Notes under the pieces: model-generated | The model's input: the letters and a program-made list of their open reading frames with translations, nothing else | Database searches by the model: none | What the model was told of the DNA's origin: nothing | Part shown: positions 44,673 through 54,089 of the stretch, piece after piece | Layout: the number at the start of each line of letters is the position of its first letter | Position numbering within the stretch: position 1 is the stretch's first letter | Assembly (NCBI RefSeq): GCF_001854605.1 | Contig: NZ_MKJU01000035.1 | Coordinates: forward strand, 182,409-246,408 | Direction: 5' to 3' | DNA length: 64,000 nt | From: Pseudoalteromonas amylolytica | GTDB lineage: Bacteria > Pseudomonadota > Gammaproteobacteria > Enterobacterales > Alteromonadaceae | Position numbers and translations under genes: made by a program

Positions 44673-46892
44673 TTATTCAACAGGCTCTATCGTCCAAGTG
44701 TCGCCAATGCGGGTGGTGCTGAGCCATTTTCCTTGCAACCAACGATCGTCATGGGCGAGTCTTTGATCACTAAACCAGTTGTTTTCAAGTTTTACTTGAG
44801 TCCCAAAGGTAAGCGTTTCTTCGCCATTAATTTGCTCGACCAACCATTGTTGGCGGGTGTTATTGTCTCCGTGTAGGTAGTCGTTGAAATAATAACAATC
44901 ATGAGAGTCTCGCCATGCACCTAATACTACGTGGGTGCTTTGCTGCGTTTCGGTTGAAATGATTTTGATCACATCATGTTGCTTTATTGGCCCTTGATAA
45001 GGGCGGTCCGCGCTTTTTTGCGCGTAGAAGATCACACGTTTATCTTGTGTATTCACGGTTGGAAAGTAAGCGCTTAGGCCAACATCTAGATTAAATTGCT
45101 CCAGTCCGCTTGGTAGCGTAATGTAGCTGACTTTTAATGCTTCTTCACTGTGGCAGATGTAATCTCCATTTTGATTTTTTAGATAGAAGCGGTCGTAATA
45201 GCACAGTGGTTGACCGATAGCCTTGCCACGTTGCAGGAAGTCCACTTCACGGGCATCGTTTCGCAACTCGCTGGTGTTTAGCACATTTTCAAAAGTGGGG
45301 GCGTGTTTGACGCGTTCACCAAACTCGGCAATTTTTTCTTCATGGCCCAGCAGCTTTAAAACGGTTTTGATCATTGAAGTGTGATCAAACGGTGTGTTGG
45401 TGTCTGAGCGAAACACGGTAGACGGCGCAATATGCGGAGAAATCAATAAGGTCGGCACGCGACCCCCTAGGCGATCAAACTTGAAACCGTTTTGCAACAG
45501 TGGCTTGGGTTTACCATCAAAACCAATGGTGGGTTCAAAATCGGGCTCTCCATCACCCCACGGTGGTGTTGCAGGGCCTGGAGGGATATGGTCATAAGCG
45601 CCGACAGGTTCGTCAAAGGTTATGATAAATAGCGTTTTTTGCCATGCTTGTTGGTTAGCTGTAAGACTCTCATACACCGCTTGCACATAATTTTCGGCCA
45701 CATTTAAGTTGCCGGGTGGGTGGTAATCGTTACCCATCTCAGTAAAGAGTGTTTTAACCCCTCTATCAACGGCGCTTTCTGAAATGGTCCAGTAGGGTTC
45801 AAGGTAGCTAAATTTGGGTAAGTTGCCATCACGCGCCATGGTATGAAAATCATCTATTTTAGCAAAGTGGCTCTCTAGATCGTTGATATCTTTTTGCAGT
45901 GCGGGGAAAAGTCGATAGGTATAACAAGAATCAAGCTCACCAGAGCTAAGCTCTGCTAAGTAGTCTTTGATTGGCACAAGTTTTGGCAGCAAGGCGCGAA
46001 TACTTTCCAATCTTTGTTTGAGCTTAGTACCAAATACCGTATCAAAGACGCCCGTAGCTAAGTCGATTTGGCTGATAACATGGTCAATTTTTTGCTGAAC
46101 TTCATCAACTGACTGAGATGAGATCAAATTAAGCAGCTTAGATATCTTCTCGGGGATCATGCTGGTTTCCCAAAATACTTTCCAGCTTTGACCACTTTCT
46201 TCCAGCGCATTGAAAATGGTTTTATGCAAAAATCGGTCATCACCCAAGCCCATGCCAAGTATTTCTTCCACCATTTCTGCATCTGGGTTGGTTTCTAAAT
46301 ATCCGTTGTTTACTAAGCCTTGAGATGTGCCCGTTAAAGAAAAAGCGCGATTGGTATTAGTTTGTGACGGAACGGATGAAAACCATTGATCACTCACGGC
46401 GTAATGACGGGCCAGCTGATTTAAAACCGGCAATTGCACAGGGCTATGTGTTTCCATGATATGAGGCGCATAAAAACTGACCTCTTCTGTGGTTTGTTGC
46501 TCAGATAAACCCCTCTCATGTGCGTCTTTTCTTAAAACCCTGACATAATCAGCTAAATAGCCATTCATGGTTGGGTGTGTATCAACACTTGCCTGCGTGT
46601 CGGTGTTAAACAGTTGCATGTTAACTTGCTCAAAGCTCTCACCAGGTGAAACGCTGGGAATAGTAAGGCCGGATACACCACGAACGGGTGGCTGGCTCAA
46701 GTGCTCTGCATGGTTTGTAAGTGCGTTTAAGTCTAAGCCTTGTAGCCCGTCATAGGCTCGTTCGTCAGGTTTTAATGAGGGTATATTCAAGTTTGGCACA
46801 TCATTTTCGTACAGCCAGCCCAGTAAATTGTCTAATGAGCGGTTTTCTAGCATCAGCAAAACGATGTGTTCAATATTGTGTTGTGTAGCCAT
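44673..46892 (-). CDS. PF04185 phosphoesterase (phospholipase C / AcpA family)
   Basis: The 739-residue protein opens with HIVLLMLENRSLDNLLGW, the metal-binding start of the family, and later has FDEPVGAYDHIPPG (about residues 425-438) and SPHIAPSTV, DHTSMIKTVLKLLG. These are the conserved blocks of PF04185, which includes phospholipases C that cleave phosphatidylcholine or sphingomyelin and acid phosphatases such as AcpA. Residues about 245-350 are an insert with helical character; residues about 575-739 form a beta-rich C-terminal region that may bind lipid. No signal peptide or Tat motif is visible, unlike most members, so it is either cytoplasmic or exported another way. It is alone in its unit. 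Confidence 0.82.
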   Translation of the reverse strand: MATQHNIEHIVLLMLENRSLDNLLGWLYENDVPNLNIPSLKPDERAYDGLQGLDLNALTNHAEHLSQPPVRGVSGLTIPSVSPGESFEQVNMQLFNTDTQASVDTHPTMNGYLADYVRVLRKDAHERGLSEQQTTEEVSFYAPHIMETHSPVQLPVLNQLARHYAVSDQWFSSVPSQTNTNRAFSLTGTSQGLVNNGYLETNPDAEMVEEILGMGLGDDRFLHKTIFNALEESGQSWKVFWETSMIPEKISKLLNLISSQSVDEVQQKIDHVISQIDLATGVFDTVFGTKLKQRLESIRALLPKLVPIKDYLAELSSGELDSCYTYRLFPALQKDINDLESHFAKIDDFHTMARDGNLPKFSYLEPYWTISESAVDRGVKTLFTEMGNDYHPPGNLNVAENYVQAVYESLTANQQAWQKTLFIITFDEPVGAYDHIPPGPATPPWGDGEPDFEPTIGFDGKPKPLLQNGFKFDRLGGRVPTLLISPHIAPSTVFRSDTNTPFDHTSMIKTVLKLLGHEEKIAEFGERVKHAPTFENVLNTSELRNDAREVDFLQRGKAIGQPLCYYDRFYLKNQNGDYICHSEEALKVSYITLPSGLEQFNLDVGLSAYFPTVNTQDKRVIFYAQKSADRPYQGPIKQHDVIKIISTETQQSTHVVLGAWRDSHDCYYFNDYLHGDNNTRQQWLVEQINGEETLTFGTQVKLENNWFSDQRLAHDDRWLQGKWLSTTRIGDTWTIEPVE

Positions 46893-46916
46893 AAGATCTC
46901 CTTGCTAACCAAAATG

Positions 46917-46934
46917 AATGGGGCGAACCCCATT
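46917..46934 (-). terminator. Short terminator hairpin between dgt and the phosphoesterase gene
   Basis: A 7-base stem (46917-46923 with 46928-46934) with, on the minus strand, a UUCG tetraloop, followed by a T-rich stretch (CATTTTGG). It is 87 bases beyond the dgt stop and 25 bases before the phosphoesterase start. Confidence 0.5.
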
Positions 46935-47020
46935 AAATATGTTCGTAACTGGACATAACAGCAAGGCGTTGTTCGGCTTTTTGTGGTCGAGATTATGCTT
47001 ATACAACCGACGGTGTTGAT

Positions 47021-48505
47021 TTAATCCGCGACCATTAAGGTTCTGTAGGTGTCATAAGCAAACTGATCGGTCATACCGCTGACGAAATCTTGAATAAGGC
47101 GACAACGGTAGTAAAACTCAAACACAGGGTTTTGCTTTTGCGTATCACTGAGTGACGCTAGCGTCTTTTGATAAACGGCGACAAATTTGCCTGAGATTCG
47201 GTTAAGTAGTCTACTTTCTACAGGTAATCCATTGTGTTTATTGACTACTTGTGAGAACTGATCGGCGCTTAAATCTAATAACCTTTGATATTCACTGAGT
47301 ATTCCGGAGGTAATCTTGTATCCTTGCAGTTCCAACTGCTCAACTTCTTTATGGCAAAACACATATTTAAATGCGACATTTTTAAGCGCTTTGGTGATGG
47401 CGAACTGATAGCTGCGATCTTCGAGTAGTGCGCTGTTGAAGTTGCCGTTATATATACTTTCTAGGTTATCGACAAAGCGCACAGTTGCGTGTTTTACCAA
47501 AGGGTGAACCAGTGACACCCGTAGCCAGATAAAAAACTCATTATCAAAGTTGGTTTGGTTATTACCTGCTTTTTTGATGGCATCTTCACACTTTTTAGCC
47601 ATAAGTTCGGGCTCTCGCTGTAGCTCATTCGGCAGCTCACTATGCGCACGTGTGTATTCTTCTTTTAAAGCGGCGACGAGTTTATCAACGGATATCAGAC
47701 CTTTTTCAACCGCGTCTTCAATATCAGCAAGGCAGTACGCGATGTCATCGGCGGCTTCCATGATGTACGACGCTGGATGGCGGTGACCCAACTCCATATG
47801 CAGTGCGTCACACATAGTTTGCACATATGACTGCTCACTGTAGTAATAGCCAACTTTCTTTTGCAGGTAGCTTTGTGGGTGCGTTGAGTCAGGGCGGGGT
47901 GCTGTACCACAGCGTGTGTACTTCAAAATACTGGCAGCTTGGCAGTAAGTTAAGTTCAAACTTGAAAGCGAATGAACGATTCGAATTGCTTGGGCATTGC
48001 CTTCAAAATGACAAAGGTCATAAAGCAGCTTTTCTTCGATACAGCTTAATGTTGGTTGTGTAGCGTTGCTAAACTGACGCACATAGGTGCCATAAACGGC
48101 ATGTTGTGAGAAGTATCGACTAAACCAATCGTTAATTGCTGCTTCTCCAAAATGACCAAACGCAGGGTTGCCGATATCGTGCATCAGGCACGCCATTTCA
48201 ACTAAGGTCTCGAGAGCATTGGCAAGCTCTGTGTGTAACGATGGCGCAAGACCCCGCTTTTTTAATTCTCTGATAATAGATTGTGCGATAAAACGGCCAT
48301 TTTGTTGCACTTCGAGCGAATGGGTCAACCGTGATCGAACCGCGGCGTTACGTTCTAATGGAAAAACCTGTGTTTTTTGCTGTAACCTGCGCAGTGCTGC
48401 GCTGTTAATGATGCGACCTCTATCACTTTCCAAACTCATGGCAACATTAGCATTGGGGTTTTGGCCGTAATGTCTTTGACCATTTATCTTGGTTTTAAAA
48501 TCCAT
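47021..48505 (-). CDS. dgt: Deoxyguanosinetriphosphate triphosphohydrolase
   Basis: The 494-residue enzyme hydrolyses dGTP to deoxyguanosine and triphosphate. The HD metal site is seen in VRSRLTHSLEVQQ (His) and LMHDIGNPAFGHFGE (His-Asp), with the later Asp in YIMEAADDIAYCLAD. Length matches Escherichia coli Dgt (505). The ATG at 48505 gives a start (MDFKTKINGQRHY) that lines up with MxxIDFRKKINWHRRY of E. coli Dgt, so it was preferred to the TTG at 48517. No ribosome site is clear for either. Apart from dNTP balance, dGTPases can restrict phages. Confidence 0.92.
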   Translation of the reverse strand: MDFKTKINGQRHYGQNPNANVAMSLESDRGRIINSAALRRLQQKTQVFPLERNAAVRSRLTHSLEVQQNGRFIAQSIIRELKKRGLAPSLHTELANALETLVEMACLMHDIGNPAFGHFGEAAINDWFSRYFSQHAVYGTYVRQFSNATQPTLSCIEEKLLYDLCHFEGNAQAIRIVHSLSSLNLTYCQAASILKYTRCGTAPRPDSTHPQSYLQKKVGYYYSEQSYVQTMCDALHMELGHRHPASYIMEAADDIAYCLADIEDAVEKGLISVDKLVAALKEEYTRAHSELPNELQREPELMAKKCEDAIKKAGNNQTNFDNEFFIWLRVSLVHPLVKHATVRFVDNLESIYNGNFNSALLEDRSYQFAITKALKNVAFKYVFCHKEVEQLELQGYKITSGILSEYQRLLDLSADQFSQVVNKHNGLPVESRLLNRISGKFVAVYQKTLASLSDTQKQNPVFEFYYRCRLIQDFVSGMTDQFAYDTYRTLMVAD

Positions 48506-48730
48506 GTGTGTGCTCAAAATATCATCGTTTTGCCATTGTATGGTTTACGTGGTGAGTTGTAAATTTTTTGTGATGGGTCGAGAAGGCCCACAGGCCCGTA
48601 TTGTCTCATAAATTTTTGTTATATCGATTATGACACTAATATGAATTGCTGAATTTTTCATCTTTCGTTAATAAAATTTTAACCTTATGTCTATAGTGTA
48701 TTTACTCCAATAGAATACATAGGATTAAAA

Positions 48731-49711
48731 ATGAAGACTTCGTGCTTAGCCACATCAGTGGCAACTTTACTAACAATTTCAGCATTTAACCTGCAGGCAC
48801 TCCCGCAATGCGCAGATCCAACATGGATGGAAGTAGATTACCCTAAACCGCAATTGCCTGATACTGGCTACCGTAATGGGCTTAACCGTTTTATTACATG
48901 GTTGCCAAGTTTTCATATGATCCATGACGTCGTGGTTGCTAAGGGCAACAGTGCAACAATTACAGCAAAGTTTGATTATGGCGCGGTATCTCATAAAGAT
49001 CTGGAATATGAAACAGTGCGCTTCTATATTCGCTCGCAGCAAGATAATCAGTGGCAGTTTTTGTCAGAACAAGTCACTAATGGTGATGGCAAAGCATTCG
49101 CTACGTTACCTCCTTTGCCTGCAGGCCAATACCGCATTTATGCAGGCGTGCCAGCAGATGGCTCTGGTACAGAAGGATTTGTGACCGTTGTTGACCCAAA
49201 CACGCCAGCGGTACTGTTTGATATAGATGGCACACTCACTAAGTCAGACGCGGAGCAAATTGGAGATTACACAGGCATTGATAGAGCTGATCCGCGTGAT
49301 GGCGCTTATAGTTTGGTTCGCCGTTATATGGACCTTGGCTACCAGCCTGTGTATTTAACCGCGCGCGTGTACTGGTATGCAAAAGGTACACGTAGTTGGT
49401 TAGACTGGATGGGGTTACCTGAAGGTGTGCTCAGAACATCGCTTAGCAATGAAACTAGCTTGTTTAAGACGGCAGAGTACAAGATTGACCAAATCAACAA
49501 GTTTAGGGCGCAAGGTTTAAACATTGTGCGTGCGTATGGTAACGCTAAAACAGATGCTGAAGCTTTCATTGAAGCTGGGCTTGGCAGTGAAAACAGCTTT
49601 ACAATCGGCAGCGATGCTGGGCATTACGGCACAACCGCGATTCTCAGTGATGGCTACTTTGATCATATCTCTGAATATGTTGATAACTATGACGCTGCTT
49701 TGTGCGAATAA
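48731..49711 (+). CDS. Secreted lipin-like (LNS2) HAD phosphatase
   Basis: The 326-residue protein has a signal peptide (cut near FNLQALP), an N-terminal beta-sandwich (residues about 50-155) and a C-terminal LNS2-type HAD domain (about 155-320). The HAD nucleophile and acid are D164 and D166 in LFDIDGTLTKSD. LNS2 hallmarks follow: QPVYLTARV, TRSWLDWMGLPEGVL, KTAEYKIDQI and YGNAKTDAEAF. Eukaryotic lipins use this domain to dephosphorylate phosphatidate. An exported bacterial version may act on phosphatidate or other phosphorylated substrates in the periplasm (inference). An AGGA site precedes the start and a hairpin follows the stop. Two Cys residues (ending CE and in ALPQC) may form a disulfide. 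Confidence 0.8.
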   Translation: MKTSCLATSVATLLTISAFNLQALPQCADPTWMEVDYPKPQLPDTGYRNGLNRFITWLPSFHMIHDVVVAKGNSATITAKFDYGAVSHKDLEYETVRFYIRSQQDNQWQFLSEQVTNGDGKAFATLPPLPAGQYRIYAGVPADGSGTEGFVTVVDPNTPAVLFDIDGTLTKSDAEQIGDYTGIDRADPRDGAYSLVRRYMDLGYQPVYLTARVYWYAKGTRSWLDWMGLPEGVLRTSLSNETSLFKTAEYKIDQINKFRAQGLNIVRAYGNAKTDAEAFIEAGLGSENSFTIGSDAGHYGTTAILSDGYFDHISEYVDNYDAALCE

Positions 49712-49717
49712 CGAAGC

Positions 49718-49742
49718 AAGGCCCTGAGTGATTCAGGGCCTT
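49718..49742. terminator. Terminator hairpin between convergent lipin-like and MATE genes
   Basis: A perfect 10-base stem (49718-49727 with 49733-49742) and a 5-base loop, starting six bases after the stop of the lipin-like gene. The U-tracts on both sides are short, so efficiency is uncertain, but the place between convergent genes suits a bidirectional terminator. Confidence 0.65.
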
Positions 49743-49750
49743 AATGAGCC

Positions 49751-51130
49751 TTATGCGGCCGCGGTAACGATCTTATTGGCTCGCTTATGCGCTTTATTGA
49801 ATATTTTGTCTTTCAGTACAACACGTAATAGCACCATTACAACCAGCGCTTGGATATAGACGGTGACCACTGAGATTGTCCACATCGTAGTAACTGTAAG
49901 GGCTTGTTGGCTTAAATAGTACATAAGCAGAGTGACAAAACTGCCTACGCGTATTGTGGTGCCAAGTAGGGCGGGTAGCGTATTTGCAAAAGCTTGAAAC
50001 ATAGCCGCTGCAGCAAACACAAACCCCGCTGGCACAAAGTTGTAACCAACATAGCTTAAAAACGTGGTTGCGGCTTCAATCACATCAGGGTCATCACTAA
50101 AAGGACTAAAAAAGATGTGCGGCACACTAATACACAACACACTGATTAGCGCCATAAACAGTACTGTTATTAAAGTGGTTATTTTAAACGTTACATAAAC
50201 GCGCTTTAATTTGCCCGCAGCAAAGTTTTGGCCTGCAATTGCAGGCGCTGCAAAGGCGATTGCCATAACGGGTAAAAACAAACATTGCATGATACGGCTA
50301 CCCAGTCCGAATCCCGCTTGTTGATGTGCCCCAAAGTCGCTCAGCGCCCAGTAGATAACAGCCATGTAAAAAAAGGTCAGCATAAATTCACTACCCGCAG
50401 GAACACCCACCTTTAATAATTGCTTCAGTGTTGCCCAATCTGAGGTAAGGTTGGCTTTTTCGACTTGTAAGGTATTGCGATTGTTAGTGAGATAAATCAC
50501 CGTCATGAGCAGCGCGAGCATGGCAGACAAAGAGCTAGCAAAGCCTGCACCACTCACGCCCATCGGTGTAAATAGTCCTAAGCCTGTGATGAAAATGGGT
50601 GATAACAGTGCGTTGATAAGTAAAGCTGTTATTTGCATCAACATAAAGGGTTTAACGAGTCCCGAACCACGCATGGAGGCTGCTATCACGGTTAAAATAA
50701 ATTGCAGTGCTAAAGAGGGCAAAAACCAATAAAAATAGTCAAGGCATACCTGATAGGTGGCTTGATCAGCCGCCGTGCTTGCAAAATAGTGGTGTGCAAA
50801 TAGATAACCAATAGCCAAAGCGAGCATAGTGGCAATCACGCCATAAAAAAGACTATGACTGTATATCTTGTTAGCTTGTGATTTGTCTTTTCGGCCAATA
50901 GCGTGAGCAATAAGCGTCGCGCAACCAACGTTAAAAATCTGTGTGAGTGCTAATACAAAAAAGAATAAGTTACCCGCTGTACTTACACCGGCAATGGCAG
51001 CCTCGCCAAGGGCGCTTACAAAGTATAAGTCGATAATAAAGTATAGTGTTTGCACCAGCATACTCATCGCTATGGGAACAGCCATCGCGAGTATATGTGA
51101 ATGTATCGGCCCTCGTGTTAGATCTTGCAT
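49751..51130 (-). CDS. MATE-family multidrug/metabolite efflux transporter
   Basis: The 459-residue protein has twelve hydrophobic segments in two halves and MATE motifs: LAMAVPIAMSMLVQTLY in helix 1, GGVSTAGNLF-like AAIAGVSTAGNLF, and in the second half KVGVPAGSEFMLTFFYMAVIYW (pieces VGVPAGSEF, FFYMAVIYW) and QAGFGLGSRI. It exports cationic drugs or metabolites using a sodium or proton gradient. It has its own promoter region of about 280 bases shared with the next divergent gene. Confidence 0.9.
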   Translation of the reverse strand: MQDLTRGPIHSHILAMAVPIAMSMLVQTLYFIIDLYFVSALGEAAIAGVSTAGNLFFFVLALTQIFNVGCATLIAHAIGRKDKSQANKIYSHSLFYGVIATMLALAIGYLFAHHYFASTAADQATYQVCLDYFYWFLPSLALQFILTVIAASMRGSGLVKPFMLMQITALLINALLSPIFITGLGLFTPMGVSGAGFASSLSAMLALLMTVIYLTNNRNTLQVEKANLTSDWATLKQLLKVGVPAGSEFMLTFFYMAVIYWALSDFGAHQQAGFGLGSRIMQCLFLPVMAIAFAAPAIAGQNFAAGKLKRVYVTFKITTLITVLFMALISVLCISVPHIFFSPFSDDPDVIEAATTFLSYVGYNFVPAGFVFAAAAMFQAFANTLPALLGTTIRVGSFVTLLMYYLSQQALTVTTMWTISVVTVYIQALVVMVLLRVVLKDKIFNKAHKRANKIVTAAA

Positions 51131-51413
51131 TGATATCCTTGTTTATTGCTTGTGGGTGCTATGTTACGTTTATTTGCGCGATATTCATGATTGAAATTGC
51201 GGTATTTTTGCATTGTCAGAGCGCTGACATTTTTGCTTAAATAATTGATTGTATGTAAGTACCCATAAAAGTTGCAATCCCTTTATGAGTTTTAATTTTA
51301 CTTGAGCAACTTTTGAATAGAAGGCTGAAATAACAAGACCTATTAAGTGCACTTTGATTTCGTGGTGTTTGCTGGTAGCTTAAAGTACAACTTTATATTT
51401 TTGGTGAAGTAGC

Positions 51414-52445
51414 TTGGCGAATAATCCTAAAAGGCGGACTTTTTATGCTTTGTTAGCGGCGCTTATTCTGTGGGCTGTTTATTATTACGGGGATTTTGGC
51501 TTAGAGAATCAGCCTCTTTCTAGAGCCAGTAATACACCACCAGTGCTCAAGCTGGAACAAAGTGAGCCGCTCACCATGACCCAAACACCATCAGAGCAAC
51601 CCTCATACAGCACTACTAATTCGCCTGTTGAACAACCACAATGCAATATGGAGGACTTTATTAAGCGCCAAGAAGCGGCATCGAAACGACGGTTAGGTTC
51701 AATTGAACAAGAGTTTACTAAAGTACAACATGTGTTTGGCGCGCACACACAGTTGAGCGTATATCATAAAAATATTCGTTCACAGACAATCGATGCGCTC
51801 ATTGAGCGACTAGCTTTAGTGCATCAGTTATATGGGCAACTTTTGGGCGAGCGAGCATCTAAGTTTATCAATTTAAACTTAGTTATATTATCCAGCAGAG
51901 CCGAATACGAAGATTATACCTCTCGCTATGGGTTTGATCCTCGCGCCAGTCAGGGGGTCTTTTTTCATGGTAGCAATTCAGCGTTTATTGAGTATAAAAA
52001 TGATGAACAAGTCGTTGCAACGGCGGTGCATGAGGCAGTTCATGCCATGAACTTAAGGCTGATTGGCTTAACACCAAGGTGGTTGAACGAGGGGATGGCT
52101 CAGTTGCTTGAGAATGTCAGCAAACAAGATGGCGTACTTAGGTTCAATCCAGACCCGCGAGCGTTGCAAAGTCCACCCTATGATATTTACGCATTGTTAG
52201 AATCTGAATCCCAATGGGGCAGTGTAGATATGGGTAGGTTGTACTACAGCGGTTGGTCTTGGCTTAGCTATATTATCAGTAATGATTCGGGCATGAAGAT
52301 GTTAACGCGATTAATTGGGCGAGAAAGTGAAAACCCGTGTGATGTGCTAAGCAGTGATGAAAGCTATGACATCTTGCAAAGCACTTCTGCTACTTTTGAA
52401 CAAGATTTTCATCATTGGTTGGATGCAGTAAAACCACAGCCATAG
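51414..52445 (+). CDS. Membrane-anchored gluzincin metallopeptidase-like protein (DUF1570-like)
   Basis: The 343-residue protein starts at TTG; a GGTGA ribosome site lies about ten bases upstream. There is one N-terminal transmembrane segment (residues about 9-25), a Ser/Thr/Gln linker, a helical region with a Cys (QCNMEDF), then a metallopeptidase core: H206-E-A-V-H210 with the downstream acidic ligand E226 in RWLNEGMAQ. This HExxH + NEG layout is that of gluzincins and of DUF1570/peptidase-MA-like proteins. It should face the periplasm. Substrate unknown. Confidence 0.75.
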   Translation: MANNPKRRTFYALLAALILWAVYYYGDFGLENQPLSRASNTPPVLKLEQSEPLTMTQTPSEQPSYSTTNSPVEQPQCNMEDFIKRQEAASKRRLGSIEQEFTKVQHVFGAHTQLSVYHKNIRSQTIDALIERLALVHQLYGQLLGERASKFINLNLVILSSRAEYEDYTSRYGFDPRASQGVFFHGSNSAFIEYKNDEQVVATAVHEAVHAMNLRLIGLTPRWLNEGMAQLLENVSKQDGVLRFNPDPRALQSPPYDIYALLESESQWGSVDMGRLYYSGWSWLSYIISNDSGMKMLTRLIGRESENPCDVLSSDESYDILQSTSATFEQDFHHWLDAVKPQP

Positions 52446-52463
52446 TTCATAAAATCTAATGGA

Positions 52464-52505
52464 TTGGTCCTTTTTATTTGGCTGTGAGCGTATTAAAAGG
52501 ACCAA
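52464..52505. repeat. 11-base inverted repeat with 20-base loop
   Basis: TTGGTCCTTTT (52464-52474) pairs with AAAAGGACCAA (52495-52505). It lies between convergent genes (52445 and 52527) and has T-runs on its left arm. It may end both transcripts, though the loop is long for a terminator. Confidence 0.5.
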
Positions 52506-52526
52506 CTCGTATCTTGCATATTAACG

Positions 52527-52832
52527 CTATAACTTAGCCAGAATTTGTTTTGCTGTGCGTCTTGTTAAACATGCCGCCATTGGCGAACGTGAGAACTTTT
52601 TCTGGCTCACTTGTTGCGTTTCGCTGCTATAGACACGCATTTTATCGGAGACCACTACCTTACACTCCACTTTGTCATCTAACTGACTATAATGAAGTTC
52701 TACTCGCTCGGCCTTGAAGATTACATTCTTATATGGATACCCTTCTGTGGTGTTAAGACGCTCCACAGGCGCGGTATTGGCAAAAGATGTGGCTGTGAAT
52801 AGCAGTGATAATAGCATGATTAAGGTTTTCAT
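52527..52832 (-). CDS. Small secreted protein of unknown function
   Basis: The 101-residue protein has a clear signal peptide (MKTLIMLLSLLFTATSFA) and a mature part of about 83 residues with two Cys (VECKVV and AACLTR), perhaps a disulfide, and a basic end. No motif was recognised. An AGAG-type ribosome site precedes the ATG. It is divergent from a LysR gene 113 bases away, which may regulate it. Confidence 0.7.
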   Translation of the reverse strand: MKTLIMLLSLLFTATSFANTAPVERLNTTEGYPYKNVIFKAERVELHYSQLDDKVECKVVVSDKMRVYSSETQQVSQKKFSRSPMAACLTRRTAKQILAKL

Positions 52833-52945
52833 AATTTACTCTCTTGTTACTGTGTGGGCTTGCTAAGAGTATTGAGGTTTGGGCGTGCGCTGACAAACGA
52901 TAAAAAATGCTCTATGATTAAGTTTTTCTTAACTGTTGGCAGGCT

Positions 52946-53827
52946 ATGAATTTACCTCCTTTAAAAAGTTTGTTGTATTTTAAGCACGCCGCCGAGCTTG
53001 GCAGCTTTAAACTCGCAGCTGAGCAACTGTTTGTTACTCAGGCGGCGATTAGTCAGCAAATAAGAGCATTAGAAGAACATTTGCAATGTGAGCTGTTTGT
53101 CAGACAAACCCGAGCGGTGTCGCTCACACGACAAGGCGAGCAATTACTGCCTCATGTATTGTCTGCCTTTGGTCATATTGAGGCGGGGTTAGGGGCTTTA
53201 GCACAAGACCCTGAACCTAAAACGCTAAATATCTCGGTATTGCCATCTTTTGCGGCTTGCTGGCTGCTCCCGCGAATACAGGGGTTCAGTCAAAATAGTG
53301 AAGGTATTAAGCTGCGTATCGATCCAAGCGATCGACATGCTGACTTTGAACAAGGCGAAGCAGACATAGGGCTACGGTTTGGTGAAGGTCATTATCCAGA
53401 TTTACACAGTGAGCTGCTGGGAGATGATCAAATGCTATTGGTGTATAAAACTGGCATGCTTGATGAATCGGCACCGCTGAAACCTCAACTACTTAAAAGC
53501 CAATTAATCATGGATATATGCCCCGATGCAGAGCGCGCATGGCAAAGTGTGGTGGATGAGTTGAATATTGCAACAGAGCAGCTGCCGCGATTTTTGGAAA
53601 TTGATAACGCCGCATTGGTTATTCAGGCGGTACTGGCAGGGCAAGGGGTAGGTATGCTTAGAAAGCGCTTAATCGAGTCTCATGTTGCACTGTCACAGCT
53701 AAAAATATGGCCAGGTTTTGAGTTACAGTGTCACTATCAGTATTTTTTAGTTGGGCCGCAAAGACATTTCTCTTGGCAGAAAGTAAAAGTATTTCAAGAC
53801 TGGTTAATGACGCAATTTAATCGTTGA
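52946..53827 (+). CDS. LysR-family transcriptional regulator (GcvA-like)
   Basis: The 293-residue protein has an N-terminal LysR winged helix-turn-helix (LYFKHAAELGSFKLAAEQLFVTQAAISQQI in pieces: ELGSFKLAAEQL, VTQAAISQQIR) and a C-terminal LysR substrate-binding domain. LPSFAACWLLPRIQGF and EADIGLRFGEG are typical of the GcvA/TrpI branch. Effector and targets unknown; the divergent small secreted protein gene is one candidate. Confidence 0.9.
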   Translation: MNLPPLKSLLYFKHAAELGSFKLAAEQLFVTQAAISQQIRALEEHLQCELFVRQTRAVSLTRQGEQLLPHVLSAFGHIEAGLGALAQDPEPKTLNISVLPSFAACWLLPRIQGFSQNSEGIKLRIDPSDRHADFEQGEADIGLRFGEGHYPDLHSELLGDDQMLLVYKTGMLDESAPLKPQLLKSQLIMDICPDAERAWQSVVDELNIATEQLPRFLEIDNAALVIQAVLAGQGVGMLRKRLIESHVALSQLKIWPGFELQCHYQYFLVGPQRHFSWQKVKVFQDWLMTQFNR

Positions 53828-54089
53828 TTGGCTCGGTATGTAGTCCACCTTCACAATTTATGCATAGCGACTGATTCTTGCGCGGCCTTAATTGTGCTTA
53901 CGCGATGCTAACGTGATACTCTACATGCATATGATGAACGTTCACACACTGTGTTGCTTGTGGTGGTGGATGACAGCCACACATCACTCTTGTAAATTTG
54001 TGAGATTGGCACTGTGCTTGCAGTTTCTGGCTAGTTGTTTAAAGCAATACTTGTGTATTGCGAGGCGGTAAGCTTTTTAGAGGTGTAAT

